Below, in pieces: positions 16,355 through 25,798 of a stretch of DNA of 43,806 nucleotides. Numbering within the stretch: position 1 is the first letter of the stretch; every line of letters begins with the position of its first letter. A program made the position numbers and the translations under genes. The notes below the pieces were generated by a model that was not told the DNA's origin, did no database searches, and saw only the letters and a list, made by a program, of their open reading frames with translations. Source of the stretch: Rhodospirillales bacterium (lineage in GTDB: Bacteria > Pseudomonadota > Alphaproteobacteria > Dongiales > Dongiaceae); assembly GCA_009885795.1 (NCBI GenBank), contig VFKA01000048.1, forward strand, positions 1 to 43,806. Reading direction: 5' to 3'.

Positions 16355-19300
16355 ATGGTGAATTTCCTCAAGCTGCGCCTGACCGGGTTCAAGTCGTTCG
16401 TCGATCCGACCGAGCTTCTGATCGAGCCGGGCATCACCGGCATCGTCGGGCCCAATGGCTGCGGCAAGTCGAACCTGGTCGAGGCGCTGCGTTGGGCGAT
16501 GGGCGAGACCTCGGCCAAGCGCATGCGCGGCGGCGAAATGGACGACGTGATCTTCGGCGGCAACACCAGCCGCCCGGGGCGCAACATCGCCGAGGTCGCG
16601 CTGTTCCTGAACAACGCCGACCGCAAGGTGCCGGCGCAATTCAACGACTTCGACGATATCGAGGTGGTGCGGCGCATCGAGCGCGGCTCCGGCTCGTTTT
16701 ATCGCGTCAACGGCAAGGAGGCGCGCGCGCGCGACGTGCAGCTGCTGTTCGCCGACGTGGCCTCGGGGGCGAACTCGCCATCGCTGGTGAGCCAAGGCCG
16801 GGTGGGTGCCATCATCACCGCCAAGCCGGTCGAGCGGCGCGCGATCCTGGAGGAGGCGGCCGGCATCGCCGGCCTGCATTCGAGGCGCCACGAGGCGGAG
16901 CTGCGCCTGCGCGCGGCGGAAAGCAATTTGGCGCGCCTCGACGACATACTGATCACGCTCGAAGGCCAGCTTCAGGCGCTCAAGAAACAGGCGCGCCAAG
17001 CCGCCCGCTACCGCAGCCTGAACGACCGCATGCGCCGCGCCGAAGCGGCCTTGCTGCATCTGCAATGGCGCGAGGTCGCGGAGCGCTTGGTGGCGGCCGA
17101 GCAGGCCTTGGCCACGGTCACGCTCGAGGTCGGACGCCTGAGCGAGGATGTCGCTAAGGCCGCGGTCGAGGAAGCCGAGGCCGGCGCTCTCCTGCCCGAG
17201 TTCCGGCAGCGCGAAGCCGAGGCGGCGGCGGAGTTGCAGCGCCTGACGCTCGCCCGCCATGCCCTCGACGACGAGGAACGGCGGGTCGCGGCGGCGTTGG
17301 CGGCCGTCGACGAACGCCTGGCGCAGCTGTCCCACGATCGCGCCCGCGAAGCCGGCCTCGAGGCCGATGCCGGGGCGGCGGAGGATCGGCTTTCGGCCGA
17401 GCAGAATCGGATGGAAGCGGCAAGCGCCGCTGAAAGCGAATTGGCCGCCGCCGCGGCAGTCGCCGCGGTCGCGGCGCAAGAAGCCGTCGACGACATCGAG
17501 ACCGAGCACGCCGGGCTCGCCCGCCGGATCGCCACCACCGAGGAGAAGGCGCTGTCGCTCGACCGCCGGGCCGCCGATCTCAATGCGCTGATCGAGCGCC
17601 TCGACCAGCGCCAGGGCGAAGCGGCGGCCGAGCGCGATCGGCTGGCGGCGGTCGAGGACAGCACGGCGGTCGAGGACGCGCGCGCCGAAGTGGCGCTGAT
17701 CCAGGCCGATCTCGCGCAAGCCGAAAGCGACGCGGCCGGCGCGGAGCGGGCGCGCGAATCGACCCTGACGATGGAGAGCGCGGCGCGCGACGCGCTGCTT
17801 GCCGCCGAGGCTCCGCATCGGCGCATCGTCGCCGAGACCGAGGCCCTGACGGCGATGTTCCATGGGCCGCTGTTCGAAGCCTTTCCGCCCGTGGTCGATC
17901 GCCTCAACGTCATCGAGGGCTATGAGGCGGCGCTGGGCGTGGCATTGGGCGACGATCTGACGGCGTCGCTGGAGGAGCGCGCTCCGATTCGCTGGAACGA
18001 AACGGACGTTGACGCGCACGCGCCCGGCTTGCCCGCCGGGACGGAACCGCTGTCGCGCTATGTCACCGGTGCGCCGGCCCTCGCGAGGCGTCTTGCCCAG
18101 ATCGGCGTGGTCGCCGACGAGGCCGCCGGCGCGGCGCTTTGCCCGCGCCTCGTGCAAGGCCAACGCCTGGTCACCCGCGACGGCCACATGTGGCGCTGGG
18201 ACGGTTACCGGGTCACGGCGGGCGCGGCCACGGCGGCCTTGATGCGGCTCAACCAGCGTCAGCGTCTCAACGATCTTTGCGCCAGCATCAAGCTTTCGAG
18301 CGCGGCCTTGGAAGCGGCCCAGGCGCGCCATGATCAATTGCGCGAAAAGGCGCAAGCCGCCGTCGAGGCCGAACGACAGAGCCGCCGGGCCATGCAGAGC
18401 GCCTTCGAGGCCCTGGACGCCGCGCGCGAGCGCCTGGTACAGGCAATCGAAGCCGTCAGCGCAAGAAAAGCAAGATTGGATTCGCTCGCCGAACTGTCGA
18501 GCGAACTGGCGGAGGACCGCCGCACCGCCGCCGACAGCCTCGCGGAGACGAACGGCGAGCGGGCCGGCCTGCCGGATCTGGCCCAAGCGCGCGCGAAGGC
18601 CGCGGCGCTTGGCGCGACGCTGGCCGACCGGCGCATCGGGCTGATCGAGGCGCGCGGCGCCGATGAACGCCTGCGCCAGGACGCGGCGGCGCGGATGCGC
18701 CGGCTCGAATCGATCGCGGCGGAACGCGCATCCTGGGCCGCGCGCGCAAAGGACGCGGGGGCCCGGATCGAAACCCTGGCCCGGCGCCAGGAAACGGCGG
18801 CGGCGGAGAGGGGCGAACTCAGCACCCGGCCCTCGGTCATCGCCCGGCAGCGCGCCACGCTCCACGATGCGATCGAAGCCGCGACCTTGCGCCGGCGCGA
18901 CGCCGGCGACCGGTTGGCCGAGGCCGAGACCAGAGCTTCGGAAGCCGGGCGCCGTTGCAAGGCGGCCGAGGCGCTGCTGGCGCAAGCGCGCGAGAACCGG
19001 GTGCGCGCCGAGGCCGCGGTCGCGCAAGGCGAGGAAGCGCGAACGACGTTGCGCCAGCGCATCGCCGAGCGGCTGGATTGCCAGCCGGAGGAGACCGCGC
19101 CCCTGGCCGAGATCGACCCCGCCGCGCCGCCGCTCGAACGCGCGGCGGTCGAAGCGCGATTGGCGCGCCTTCATGGCGAGCGCGACGCGCTCGGGCCGGT
19201 CAACCTGCGCGCCGAGACCGAGGCCGAGGAACAGGAGCAGCAGATCGTCGGTCTGCGCTCGGAGCGCGCCGATCTGGTGGCCGCCGTCGATCGGCTGCGC

Positions 19301-19816
19301 CAGGGCATATCGAGCCTCAATCGCGAGGGGCGCGAGCGCATGCTGGCGGCCTTCGAGCGCGTTAACACGAGTTTCGAGAAACTGTTCGTGCGCCTGTTCG
19401 GCGGCGGACGCGCCCACCTGAAGCTGGTCGACGCCGAAGACCCGCTGGACGCCGGGCTCGAGATCATGGCGAGCCCGCCGGGCAAGCGGCTGCAGGTGCT
19501 GTCGCTGCTTTCGGGCGGCGAGCAGGCCTTGACGGCGCTCGCCCTGCTGTTCGCGGTCTTCCTCACCAACCCGGCGCCGATCTGCGTGCTGGACGAGGTG
19601 GACGCGCCCCTGGACGACGCCAATGTCGATCGCTTCTGCTCGCTGGTCGAGGATCTGGCGCGCGAGGGCGCCACCCGGTTCCTCGTCATCACCCACCACC
19701 GCATGACCATGGCGCGCATGGACCGCCTCTATGGCGTCACCATGTCGGAACGCGGCGTGTCGCAGCTCGTCTCGGTCGATCTCAGCCGCGCCGAGGAGAT
19801 GCGGGCGACGGCGTGA
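16355..19816 (+). CDS. smc: Chromosome segregation protein SMC
   Basis: Chromosome condensation ATPase, 1153 residues, full length. The N-terminal head contains Walker A GPNGCGKSN near residue 32 and FKSFVDPTELLIEPGITGIV before it. Two long Ala/Glu/Arg-rich coiled coils (about 165-505 and 630-1000) flank a hinge at about 505-630. The C-terminal head has the signature LSGGEQALTALALLF (about 1050), Walker B CVLDEVDAPLDDANVDRF and the H-loop VITHHRMTMARMDRLYGV. The hinge is compact compared with Firmicute SMC. ScpA and ScpB partners are not in this window. Its position after a DsbA-like gene is an arrangement also seen in other alphaproteobacteria. Confidence 0.96.
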   Translation: MVNFLKLRLTGFKSFVDPTELLIEPGITGIVGPNGCGKSNLVEALRWAMGETSAKRMRGGEMDDVIFGGNTSRPGRNIAEVALFLNNADRKVPAQFNDFDDIEVVRRIERGSGSFYRVNGKEARARDVQLLFADVASGANSPSLVSQGRVGAIITAKPVERRAILEEAAGIAGLHSRRHEAELRLRAAESNLARLDDILITLEGQLQALKKQARQAARYRSLNDRMRRAEAALLHLQWREVAERLVAAEQALATVTLEVGRLSEDVAKAAVEEAEAGALLPEFRQREAEAAAELQRLTLARHALDDEERRVAAALAAVDERLAQLSHDRAREAGLEADAGAAEDRLSAEQNRMEAASAAESELAAAAAVAAVAAQEAVDDIETEHAGLARRIATTEEKALSLDRRAADLNALIERLDQRQGEAAAERDRLAAVEDSTAVEDARAEVALIQADLAQAESDAAGAERARESTLTMESAARDALLAAEAPHRRIVAETEALTAMFHGPLFEAFPPVVDRLNVIEGYEAALGVALGDDLTASLEERAPIRWNETDVDAHAPGLPAGTEPLSRYVTGAPALARRLAQIGVVADEAAGAALCPRLVQGQRLVTRDGHMWRWDGYRVTAGAATAALMRLNQRQRLNDLCASIKLSSAALEAAQARHDQLREKAQAAVEAERQSRRAMQSAFEALDAARERLVQAIEAVSARKARLDSLAELSSELAEDRRTAADSLAETNGERAGLPDLAQARAKAAALGATLADRRIGLIEARGADERLRQDAAARMRRLESIAAERASWAARAKDAGARIETLARRQETAAAERGELSTRPSVIARQRATLHDAIEAATLRRRDAGDRLAEAETRASEAGRRCKAAEALLAQARENRVRAEAAVAQGEEARTTLRQRIAERLDCQPEETAPLAEIDPAAPPLERAAVEARLARLHGERDALGPVNLRAETEAEEQEQQIVGLRSERADLVAAVDRLRQGISSLNREGRERMLAAFERVNTSFEKLFVRLFGGGRAHLKLVDAEDPLDAGLEIMASPPGKRLQVLSLLSGGEQALTALALLFAVFLTNPAPICVLDEVDAPLDDANVDRFCSLVEDLAREGATRFLVITHHRMTMARMDRLYGVTMSERGVSQLVSVDLSRAEEMRATA

Positions 19817-19850
19817 GACCCGCCTCGGAATAAGCCGGGAAATCAGCGCG

Positions 19851-19898
19851 TTGACACGCTTTTGCGCGCTTGACAGCCCCTTGTCCCGGCACCTAAGG
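19851..19898 (+). promoter_or_regulatory. Predicted promoter of the F0 ATP synthase operon
   Basis: TTGACA at 19870-19875 and CTAAGG at 19893-19898 are separated by 17 bases, 20 bases before the atpI ATG. A second perfect TTGACA lies at 19851-19856. The -35 boxes are strong; the -10 is weaker. Motif-based prediction. Confidence 0.5.
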
Positions 19899-19918
19899 TC
19901 CGCCGCGCGTTAGGGCCG

Positions 19919-20278
19919 ATGACCGAGGAAAAATCCCCCCAAGAATTCGAGGAAATCGGCACTCGCTTGGATGCGCTGCGCAAGCGGCGCGAGGGCGAGG
20001 CCGGCGCCACGCGCGAGCCGGGCTTGCCCCTGGAACGCGGCGCCGGCGTCGGTTACCGGGTGGTCGGCGAGCTACTGGGGGGCATGATCTTCGGTGCCGA
20101 GGTGGGCTGGCTTTTGGATCGGGCGTTTGGTACCAAGCCTTGGTTCATGGTCGTGCTATTCCTGATGGGAGCGGCGGCCGGATTGTTGAGCGCTTACCGG
20201 GCGATGATGCGCCAGGATGGCGTCGGGGGCGACGAAAGCCGCCCGGGCGACCCCGGCGGCGATGCAGAGACGAAGTAA
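19919..20278 (+). CDS. atpI: ATP synthase accessory subunit I (AtpI)
   Basis: A 119-residue small membrane protein. It has a hydrophilic N-terminus, then YRVVGELLGGMIFGAEVGWL and FMVVLFLMGAAAGLLSAYR, the two helices of the AtpI/AtpQ family, and a charged C-terminal tail. AtpI helps assemble the c-ring or supports Mg2+ supply to the synthase. As first gene of the F0 operon it fits the usual alphaproteobacterial order. The atpB start is 12 bases downstream. Confidence 0.88.
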   Translation: MTEEKSPQEFEEIGTRLDALRKRREGEAGATREPGLPLERGAGVGYRVVGELLGGMIFGAEVGWLLDRAFGTKPWFMVVLFLMGAAAGLLSAYRAMMRQDGVGGDESRPGDPGGDAETK

Positions 20279-20290
20279 GGACCAAACGCC

Positions 20291-21031
20291 TTGGCAGCCG
20301 AAGGTCACAGCCCACTCGCGCAGTTCGAAATCGTCGAATTGGTGCCGATCAGGATCGGCGGCCTCGATTTCTCGTTCACGAATTCATCGCTGTGGATGGC
20401 GGTCGCGGTCGTCATGGCGACGTTGTTCCTCGTGGCGAGCGCGCGCCCGGCGGCCTTGGTTCCCGGCCGCTGGCAGTCGCTCGCCGAGATGTCTTACGAA
20501 TTCGTCGCCAATCTCGTGCGCGAGAACGTGGGCGCGGAGGGACGGAAGTATTTTCCGTTCATCTTCTCGCTTTTCATGTTCATCCTGTTCTGCAACACGC
20601 TCGGGATGTTGCCCTATGCCTTCACCCCGACGAGTCATATCGTCGTGACGCTGGCCCTGGCGCTCATCGTGTTCATCGGCGTCACCGTCATCGGCGTCGC
20701 CAAGAACGGGCTCGGATTCCTGCGGCTGTTCTGTCCGGCGGGCGTGCCGGTCTTCGTGATGCCGCTGCTCATCCCGATCGAGATCATCTCGTACTTCGTG
20801 CGCCCGGTCAGCCTGTCGGTGCGCTTGTTCCTCAACATGATGGTCGGCCACACCATGCTGAAGGTGTTCGCCGGATTCGTCGTGCTGCTCGGCTTCCTTG
20901 GCGGATGGGCTCCGCTCGCCTTCATCGTCGTCTTCATCGGATTCGAGGTCTTCGTTGCACTCTTGCAAGCGTATATCTTCACCGTGCTGACCTGCCTCTA
21001 TCTGCACGATGCCTTGCATCCGGCGCACTAG
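20291..21031 (+). CDS. atpB: F0F1 ATP synthase subunit a
   Basis: Proton-channel subunit of 246 residues. The essential Arg of the stator is about residue 178 in VSLSVRLFLNMMVGHTMLKV, followed by the conserved last helices with AFIVVFIGFEVFVALLQAYIF. It begins at TTG 20291 with a GTAAGGA ribosome site about 12 bases upstream; the N-terminus AAEGHSPLAQFEIVELVPI is typical of alphaproteobacterial AtpB. The use of TTG may lower translation relative to atpE, which is needed in many copies. Confidence 0.95.
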   Translation: MAAEGHSPLAQFEIVELVPIRIGGLDFSFTNSSLWMAVAVVMATLFLVASARPAALVPGRWQSLAEMSYEFVANLVRENVGAEGRKYFPFIFSLFMFILFCNTLGMLPYAFTPTSHIVVTLALALIVFIGVTVIGVAKNGLGFLRLFCPAGVPVFVMPLLIPIEIISYFVRPVSLSVRLFLNMMVGHTMLKVFAGFVVLLGFLGGWAPLAFIVVFIGFEVFVALLQAYIFTVLTCLYLHDALHPAH

Positions 21032-21084
21032 ACCAATCCGCGCGCGAAAATTCGAACCACGGGAAACAGGAAAGGATTACCATC

Positions 21085-21309
21085 ATGGAAATCGAAGCCG
21101 CAAAGGTGCTGGGCGCCGGGCTGGCGACCATCGGGGTCGCCGGTGCCGGTATCGGAATCGGCGTCTTGTTCGGCAATTTCGTCAGCGCCGGCATACGCAA
21201 CCCGGCCGCCGCGAAATCCCAGACCGGCAATTTGTTCGTCGGCATGGCTTTGTCCGAGGCGACCGCGATCTTCGCGCTCGGCATTGCCATGCTCATCCTG
21301 TTCGGCTAG
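21085..21309 (+). CDS. atpE: F0F1 ATP synthase subunit c
   Basis: Rotor-ring proteolipid of 74 residues with two helices joined by the polar loop RNPAAAKSQ. The proton-carrying carboxylate is Glu58 (GMALSEATAIFAL), as usual in alphaproteobacteria. Helix one contains the Gly-rich packing motif GVAGAGIGIGVLFG. ATG 21085 follows GGAAAGGA at a good distance. No sodium-binding signature is seen, so the ring should be proton-driven. Confidence 0.96.
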   Translation: MEIEAAKVLGAGLATIGVAGAGIGIGVLFGNFVSAGIRNPAAAKSQTGNLFVGMALSEATAIFALGIAMLILFG

Positions 21310-21333
21310 GCGCAGGCGGCGGCGAGCGCCACC

Positions 21334-21912
21334 ATGGGCCGTTTCTTTCTGGCGAGCCTGTTGCCGACCGCGGCCCTTGCCGGCGCGGCCAAAGCCGCCG
21401 AGGGCGAGTCGGCCGGCCTGCCGCAGCTCGACCCGAGCAGCTACCCGGCGCAGCTGGCCTGGCTGGCGATCAGCTTCATCGTGCTTTACTTCCTGATGGC
21501 GCGCGTGGCGCTGCCGCGCGTCGCCAAGGTACTGGAGGCGCGCGAGCAGCACATCGCCGGGGACATTGAAACGGCGGAGCGTTTGAAGGCAGAGGCCGAT
21601 GCGATCTTGGCCGCGTACACCAAGGCCATCGCCGACGCGCGCGGCGCGGCGCTGGCGGCGCTCAAGACGGCTTCGGCCGAGCAGGCGGCGGAAACCGCCA
21701 GGCGCGATCACGCCTTCGTGGCGAAGCTGGCCGAGCGTACGGCCGAGGCCGAGCGCAAGATCGGCGCGGCCAAGAATGCGGCGCTCGCCGACATTCGTGG
21801 TGTCGCCGCGCTCAGCGCCGGCGCCATCGCCCGGAAGCTCGCCGGGCTCGAGGTCGGCAATGACCGCATGGCGGCGGCGGTCGCGGGCATCCTCTCGACG
21901 GATCGCCGGTAG
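21334..21912 (+). CDS. atpF': F0F1 ATP synthase subunit b'
   Basis: One of the two unlike b-type stator subunits typical of alphaproteobacteria and cyanobacteria, 192 residues. It has an N-terminal hydrophobic stretch (about residues 3-22) resembling a signal peptide, then LPQLDPSSYPAQLAWLAISF into the true membrane anchor, and an Ala/Glu/Lys-rich coiled coil. The motif VALPRVAKVLEAREQHI after the helix is typical of b'. The start is ATG 21334, 25 bases after atpE. Confidence 0.92.
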   Translation: MGRFFLASLLPTAALAGAAKAAEGESAGLPQLDPSSYPAQLAWLAISFIVLYFLMARVALPRVAKVLEAREQHIAGDIETAERLKAEADAILAAYTKAIADARGAALAALKTASAEQAAETARRDHAFVAKLAERTAEAERKIGAAKNAALADIRGVAALSAGAIARKLAGLEVGNDRMAAAVAGILSTDRR

Positions 21913-21917
21913 TCGCC

Positions 21918-22415
21918 ATGGAGATCTTCGAAATCGCCGAAGACCCCAAATTTTGGATCGCCGTCGCCTTCGCGATCTTCGTCGCGCTGGTGTGGAAGCC
22001 GGTCCTCAAAGCCGTCGGCGGCATGCTCGACGACCGCGCCCGGCGCATCAAGGCCGACCTCGACGAGGCAAGGCGTCTGCGCGAGGAAGCCGAGCGGCTG
22101 ATCGCGGACTATCGCAAGAAGCAGAGCGAAGGGGCGGCGGAGGCGGAAGCCATCATCGCGCGCGCGCGCGACGAGGCCCTGCGCCTGAGACACGAGGGCG
22201 AGGTCAATCTGGATGCCGCGTTCAAGCGCCGGGAGAAGGCCGCTCTTGAAAAAATCACTCAGGCCGAGGCGCAAGCGATGGCCGAAGTGCGCAACGAGGC
22301 CGTGGATTTGGCCGTGGCCGCGGCGAGGCGCATCCTCGCCGAAGGATTGGACGCCGAGCGCGGCGCCGCGTTGATCGGCAAGTCGATTCAGGAATTGGGG
22401 CAGCGGTTTCGGTAG
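21918..22415 (+). CDS. atpF: F0F1 ATP synthase subunit b
   Basis: Second stator subunit, 165 residues. A short N-terminus and membrane helix FWIAVAFAIFVALVWKPVLK are followed by a long helical stalk ending in ILAEGLDAERGAALIGKSIQ. It starts 5 bases after the b' stop. No F1 genes (atpH, A, G, D, C) follow; in alphaproteobacteria they normally form a separate operon. The palindromic repeat at 22446-22549 sits directly behind and probably ends the transcript. Confidence 0.93.
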   Translation: MEIFEIAEDPKFWIAVAFAIFVALVWKPVLKAVGGMLDDRARRIKADLDEARRLREEAERLIADYRKKQSEGAAEAEAIIARARDEALRLRHEGEVNLDAAFKRREKAALEKITQAEAQAMAEVRNEAVDLAVAAARRILAEGLDAERGAALIGKSIQELGQRFR

Positions 22416-22445
22416 AGCGAATCTCGACGCCCGAGACCTATGGTC

Positions 22446-22549
22446 CATCCTTCGAGACGGCCCTACGGGCCTCCTCAGGATGAGGTAAGTGTTCTATATC
22501 AATATATTACCTCATGCTGAGGAGCCGCGAAGCGGCGTCTCGAAGCATG
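22446..22549. repeat. Long imperfect palindrome (REP-like) between convergent atpF and gcvPB
   Basis: The left arm (22446-22488, beginning CATCCTTCGAGACGG and ending CTCCTCAGGATGAGGTAA) is matched by a reverse-complement right arm (22507-22549, beginning TTACCTCATGCTGAGGAG and ending CGTCTCGAAGCATG). Each arm has its own small inner hairpin (GCCCTACGGGC and CCGCGAAGCGG). The AT-rich centre is TGTTCTATATCAATATA. It resembles the dispersed palindromic units of Rhizobiales and Rhodospirillales genomes. Position suggests a bidirectional terminator. Confidence 0.75.
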
Positions 22550-22565
22550 GGGGCCGCGTGAGGCA

Positions 22566-24074
22566 CTACTCCGCCGCTTCGCCCTTCGCCGACTCGGGCC
22601 GCCAGCGCAGGATCGGGTGGCGGGCCGCCGTGGTCTCGTCCAAGCGCCGGCGGGGCGCATGGCGCGGGGCATCCTGGAAATAGGCCGCGTCGCCGGCCTT
22701 CGCGCGCTCGACCAATCCGCGCATCGAAGCGATGAACCGGTCGAGACTGTCCTTGCTCTCGGTCTCGGTCGGCTCGATCAGCATGGCACCGTGGACCACC
22801 AGAGGAAAATAGACCGTCATCGGGTGGTAGCCCTCGTCGATGAGCGCCTTGGCGATATCGAGCGTCGTCACCCCGGTGTCCTTCAAGGAGGAATCGTTGA
22901 ACAAGGCCTCGTGCATGCAGGGGCCGGGGAAGGCCGGCGTCAGAACGTCGGCGAGGCAGGCCAGCAAATAGTTGGCGTTCAGCACCGCGTCCCCCGAGAC
23001 CTGCGCCAGGCCGTCGCTGCCATGGCTCATCATGTAGGCAAGTGCCCGCACGAACATGCCCATCTGGCCGTGGAAGGCCTTCAGCCGGCCGAAGGCCTGG
23101 CCGTCGTCCCGTTGCTCGACAAGCTCGAACGCCTTGCCGCGATGGACCACATAGGGCAAGGGCGCGAAGGGGGCCAATGCCGCCGACAGCACGACCGGCC
23201 CCGAGCCAGGCCCGCCGCCGCCATGGGGCGTCGAGAACGTCTTGTGCAAATTGATGTGCATGGCGTCGATGCCGAGATCGCCCGGCCGCACGCGCCCGAC
23301 GATGGCGTTGAAATTGGCGCCGTCGCAGTAGAAGTAGCCGCCGATACCGTGGACCGCCTCGGCGATGGCGATCATGTCGCGTTCGAAGAGGCCGCAAGTG
23401 TTGGGGTTGGTGATCATGGTGCCGGCGACGTCGGGCCCGAGCCGGCGCTTGAATTCATCGAGATCGACGTGGCCTTCCTTCGTCGTCGGGACGGCCTCGA
23501 CCGTGTAGCCGCAGGCCGCGGCCGTCGCCGGGTTCGTGCCATGCGCCGAATCGGCCACCAGGATACGCTTGCGGGGGTCGCCCGCGGCCTCGAGCGCCGC
23601 GCGAATCGCCATCACCCCGCAAAGCTCGCCATGCGCGCCGGCGGCCGGCGACATGGCCACGGCCGGCATTCCGGTGAGCACCTTCAGCCAATGGGCGAGC
23701 GTGTCGATGATTTCGAGCGCGCCTTGGACCGTGCTGACGGGCTGCAAGGGGTGCAGATCGGCGATGCCGGGCAGGCGCGCCAGCTTCTCGTTGAGCCGCG
23801 GGTTGTGCTTCATCGTGCAGGAGCCGAGCGGGAAGAACCCGGTGTCGATGCCGTAGTTTTGTTGGCTGAGGCGCGTGTAGTGGCGCACGATTTGCGGCTC
23901 CGAGAGGTCGGGGAGACCGATGGGACCATTGCGTTCGAAGCGGCCGAGGCGCGCCTGCCCCGACGGCTCGGGCAGATCGACGCCCGAACAGCCGGGCCGG
24001 CCCTGCTCGAAGATGAGCGGCTCCTCGATCGCGAGCGCCCGGTCGCCGCTGATGGTGATGCGCTCGCGGTTCAT
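22566..24074 (-). CDS. gcvPB: Glycine dehydrogenase (decarboxylating) subunit 2
   Basis: C-terminal, PLP-carrying half of the split P-protein of the glycine cleavage system. It has 502 residues. The PLP-binding Lys lies in [20 protein letters not shown]; other markers are [32 protein letters not shown] and the Gly-rich [21 protein letters not shown] 24074 overlaps the gcvPA stop by four bases (ATGA). It decarboxylates glycine and passes the methylamine to the lipoyl arm of GcvH. It is the last gene of the riboswitch-controlled operon. Confidence 0.96.
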   Translation of the reverse strand: MNRERITISGDRALAIEEPLIFEQGRPGCSGVDLPEPSGQARLGRFERNGPIGLPDLSEPQIVRHYTRLSQQNYGIDTGFFPLGSCTMKHNPRLNEKLARLPGIADLHPLQPVSTVQGALEIIDTLAHWLKVLTGMPAVAMSPAAGAHGELCGVMAIRAALEAAGDPRKRILVADSAHGTNPATAAACGYTVEAVPTTKEGHVDLDEFKRRLGPDVAGTMITNPNTCGLFERDMIAIAEAVHGIGGYFYCDGANFNAIVGRVRPGDLGIDAMHINLHKTFSTPHGGGGPGSGPVVLSAALAPFAPLPYVVHRGKAFELVEQRDDGQAFGRLKAFHGQMGMFVRALAYMMSHGSDGLAQVSGDAVLNANYLLACLADVLTPAFPGPCMHEALFNDSSLKDTGVTTLDIAKALIDEGYHPMTVYFPLVVHGAMLIEPTETESKDSLDRFIASMRGLVERAKAGDAAYFQDAPRHAPRRRLDETTAARHPILRWRPESAKGEAAE

Positions 24075-25417
24075 CGCAAAACCTCGCGCAAGCCCGACAC
24101 CAGGCGCTCGCCATCCTCGTCGGTGTTGAGCTCGGTCGCGGCGACGATGAGAAGGTCGGCGAGGTTCGCTTCCGCCGGATAGAGCCGCGACGCGGGCACG
24201 CCGCCGAGGATGCCCCGCCCCGCCAAGTTTTCCACCACCCCCGCCGCCGGAACGGGAAGGCGCAACGTAAATTCGTTGAAGAAATTGTCGTTGAGGATTT
24301 CGACCCCCGGGACGCCGGCGAGGCGCTCCGAGAGGCGCAAAGCCGCCAGGTGATTGAGCCGGGCGAGGCGCGCGAACCCGGCCTCGCCCAACAGCGACAG
24401 ATGGATGGTGAAGGCAAGCGCGCACAGGCCCGAATTCGTGCAGATGTTGCTGGTCGCCTTTTCGCGCCTGATGTGCTGTTCGCGCGCCGAGAGCGTCAGC
24501 ACGAAGCCGCGCCTTCCATCCTTGTCCACCGTCTGTCCGGCCAAGCGGCCCGGCATCTGGCGCACGTATTTTTCGCGGGTGGCGAAGAGGCCGACATAGG
24601 GTCCGCCGAAACTGAGCGCGTTGCCGATCGGCTGGCCCTCGCCGACCACGATGTCGGCGCCCATGTCGCCCGGCGCCGTCACCGCGCCCAGCGCCACCGG
24701 TTCGGTGACGACGACGACGAGGAGCGCCCCCACCTTGTGCGCGGCCTCGGCCAGCGCCGCATAATCCCGAAGGTGACCGAAGAAGCCCGGATACTGCACG
24801 ACGACGCAGGAGGTGCCCTGATTGATCCGCGGAATAAGATCCTCGGCGCCATTGGGATCGGGCGCCGCGAGGTCGAGCGTGAACCCCAGGAACCGCGCGT
24901 GGGTGGCGATGACCTCGCGGTAATGCGGGTGCAGGCCCCCGGACAGGACGGCGCGGCCGTGGCGAGTGATCCGGGTCGCCATCATCACCGCCTCGGCCGC
25001 CGCGCTGGCGCCGTCATACATGGAGGCGTTGGCCACATCCATGCCGGTGATGAGCGCGACCTGGGTCTGAAACTCGAACAGATACTGCAACGTGCCCTGG
25101 GCGATCTCCGGCTGATAGGGCGTGTACGAGGTGAGGAACTCGCCGCGCTGGATCAGCGCATCCACCGCCGCCGGCACGTGGTGGCGATAGGCGCCGGCGC
25201 CGAGAAACGACGGCGCCCGCGCCGTGCCCAGATTCTTCGCCGCCATCGCCGCGAAGAGGCGCTCGACTTCGATCTCGCCCTTGAATGACGGCAGATCGAC
25301 CGGGCCGCGAAGCCTGGCCGCGTCGGGCACATCCTTGAACAGGCTCTCGATATCCAAAACGCCGATCCTGGACAGCATGGCGCGCCGGTCAGGTTCGGTC
25401 AGCGGCAGATAACGCAT
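24071..25417 (-). CDS. gcvPA: Glycine dehydrogenase (decarboxylating) subunit 1
   Basis: N-terminal half of the split P-protein, 448 residues. The start [20 protein letters not shown] and the segments [18 protein letters not shown] and [20 protein letters not shown] are characteristic. It forms an alpha2-beta2 complex with GcvPB. Its ATG overlaps the gcvH stop by one base and its stop overlaps the gcvPB ATG, so H, PA and PB are likely translated in a coupled way. Confidence 0.96.
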   Translation of the reverse strand: MRYLPLTEPDRRAMLSRIGVLDIESLFKDVPDAARLRGPVDLPSFKGEIEVERLFAAMAAKNLGTARAPSFLGAGAYRHHVPAAVDALIQRGEFLTSYTPYQPEIAQGTLQYLFEFQTQVALITGMDVANASMYDGASAAAEAVMMATRITRHGRAVLSGGLHPHYREVIATHARFLGFTLDLAAPDPNGAEDLIPRINQGTSCVVVQYPGFFGHLRDYAALAEAAHKVGALLVVVVTEPVALGAVTAPGDMGADIVVGEGQPIGNALSFGGPYVGLFATREKYVRQMPGRLAGQTVDKDGRRGFVLTLSAREQHIRREKATSNICTNSGLCALAFTIHLSLLGEAGFARLARLNHLAALRLSERLAGVPGVEILNDNFFNEFTLRLPVPAAGVVENLAGRGILGGVPASRLYPAEANLADLLIVAATELNTDEDGERLVSGLREVLR

Positions 25418-25794
25418 CAGTGCAATCCCCTCACGAAGTCGCGATAGGCCGTTTCGCTCAACAGTCCCTCAAGCTCCTTGGGATCGCTCAACCGAATCTT
25501 CACGAACCAACCGCCCGCCATCGGCGCGGCGTTGACGGTGGCCGGTTCGTCCTTGAGCTTGGCGTTGATCTCGACGACCTCGCCGCTCACCGGGGCGTAG
25601 ACCTCGCTCGCCGCCTTCACCGATTCGACGACCGCCATGTCCTTGCCTTTCTCGACCTTGCGCCCCGGCTCGGGCAATTCGACATAGACGACGTCGCCCA
25701 GCTGCTTCTGGGCGTAATCGGTGATGCCGATGGTGCCGATTCCGCCCTCGACGCGGATCCATTCATGCTCCTCGGTGAATTTCGTGTCGCTCAT
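25417..25794 (-). CDS. gcvH: Glycine cleavage system H protein
   Basis: Lipoyl carrier of 125 residues. The lipoylated Lys is Lys60 in [20 protein letters not shown]. The family start ([20 protein letters not shown]) and the end ([13 protein letters not shown]) are intact. It shuttles the aminomethyl group between P, T and L proteins. It starts 4 bases after the gcvT stop. The L protein is not in this window. Confidence 0.97.
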   Translation of the reverse strand: MSDTKFTEEHEWIRVEGGIGTIGITDYAQKQLGDVVYVELPEPGRKVEKGKDMAVVESVKAASEVYAPVSGEVVEINAKLKDEPATVNAAPMAGGWFVKIRLSDPKELEGLLSETAYRDFVRGLH

Positions 25795-25798
25795 GGGC

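Noticed and set aside
16325-19699. 1124-residue open frame antisense to smc
   Set aside because: It is the complement of a full-length, motif-perfect SMC gene; high GC in third positions keeps the opposite frame open. It has no domains and is rich in low-complexity Arg/Ala/Gly.
22489-22683. Short plus-strand frame beginning in the palindromic repeat
   Set aside because: It is made of repeat sequence plus the antisense of the gcvPB 3' end.
22617-24182. 521-residue open frame antisense to gcvPB and gcvPA
   Set aside because: Opposite strand of two conserved glycine decarboxylase subunits; composition typical of a GC shadow frame.
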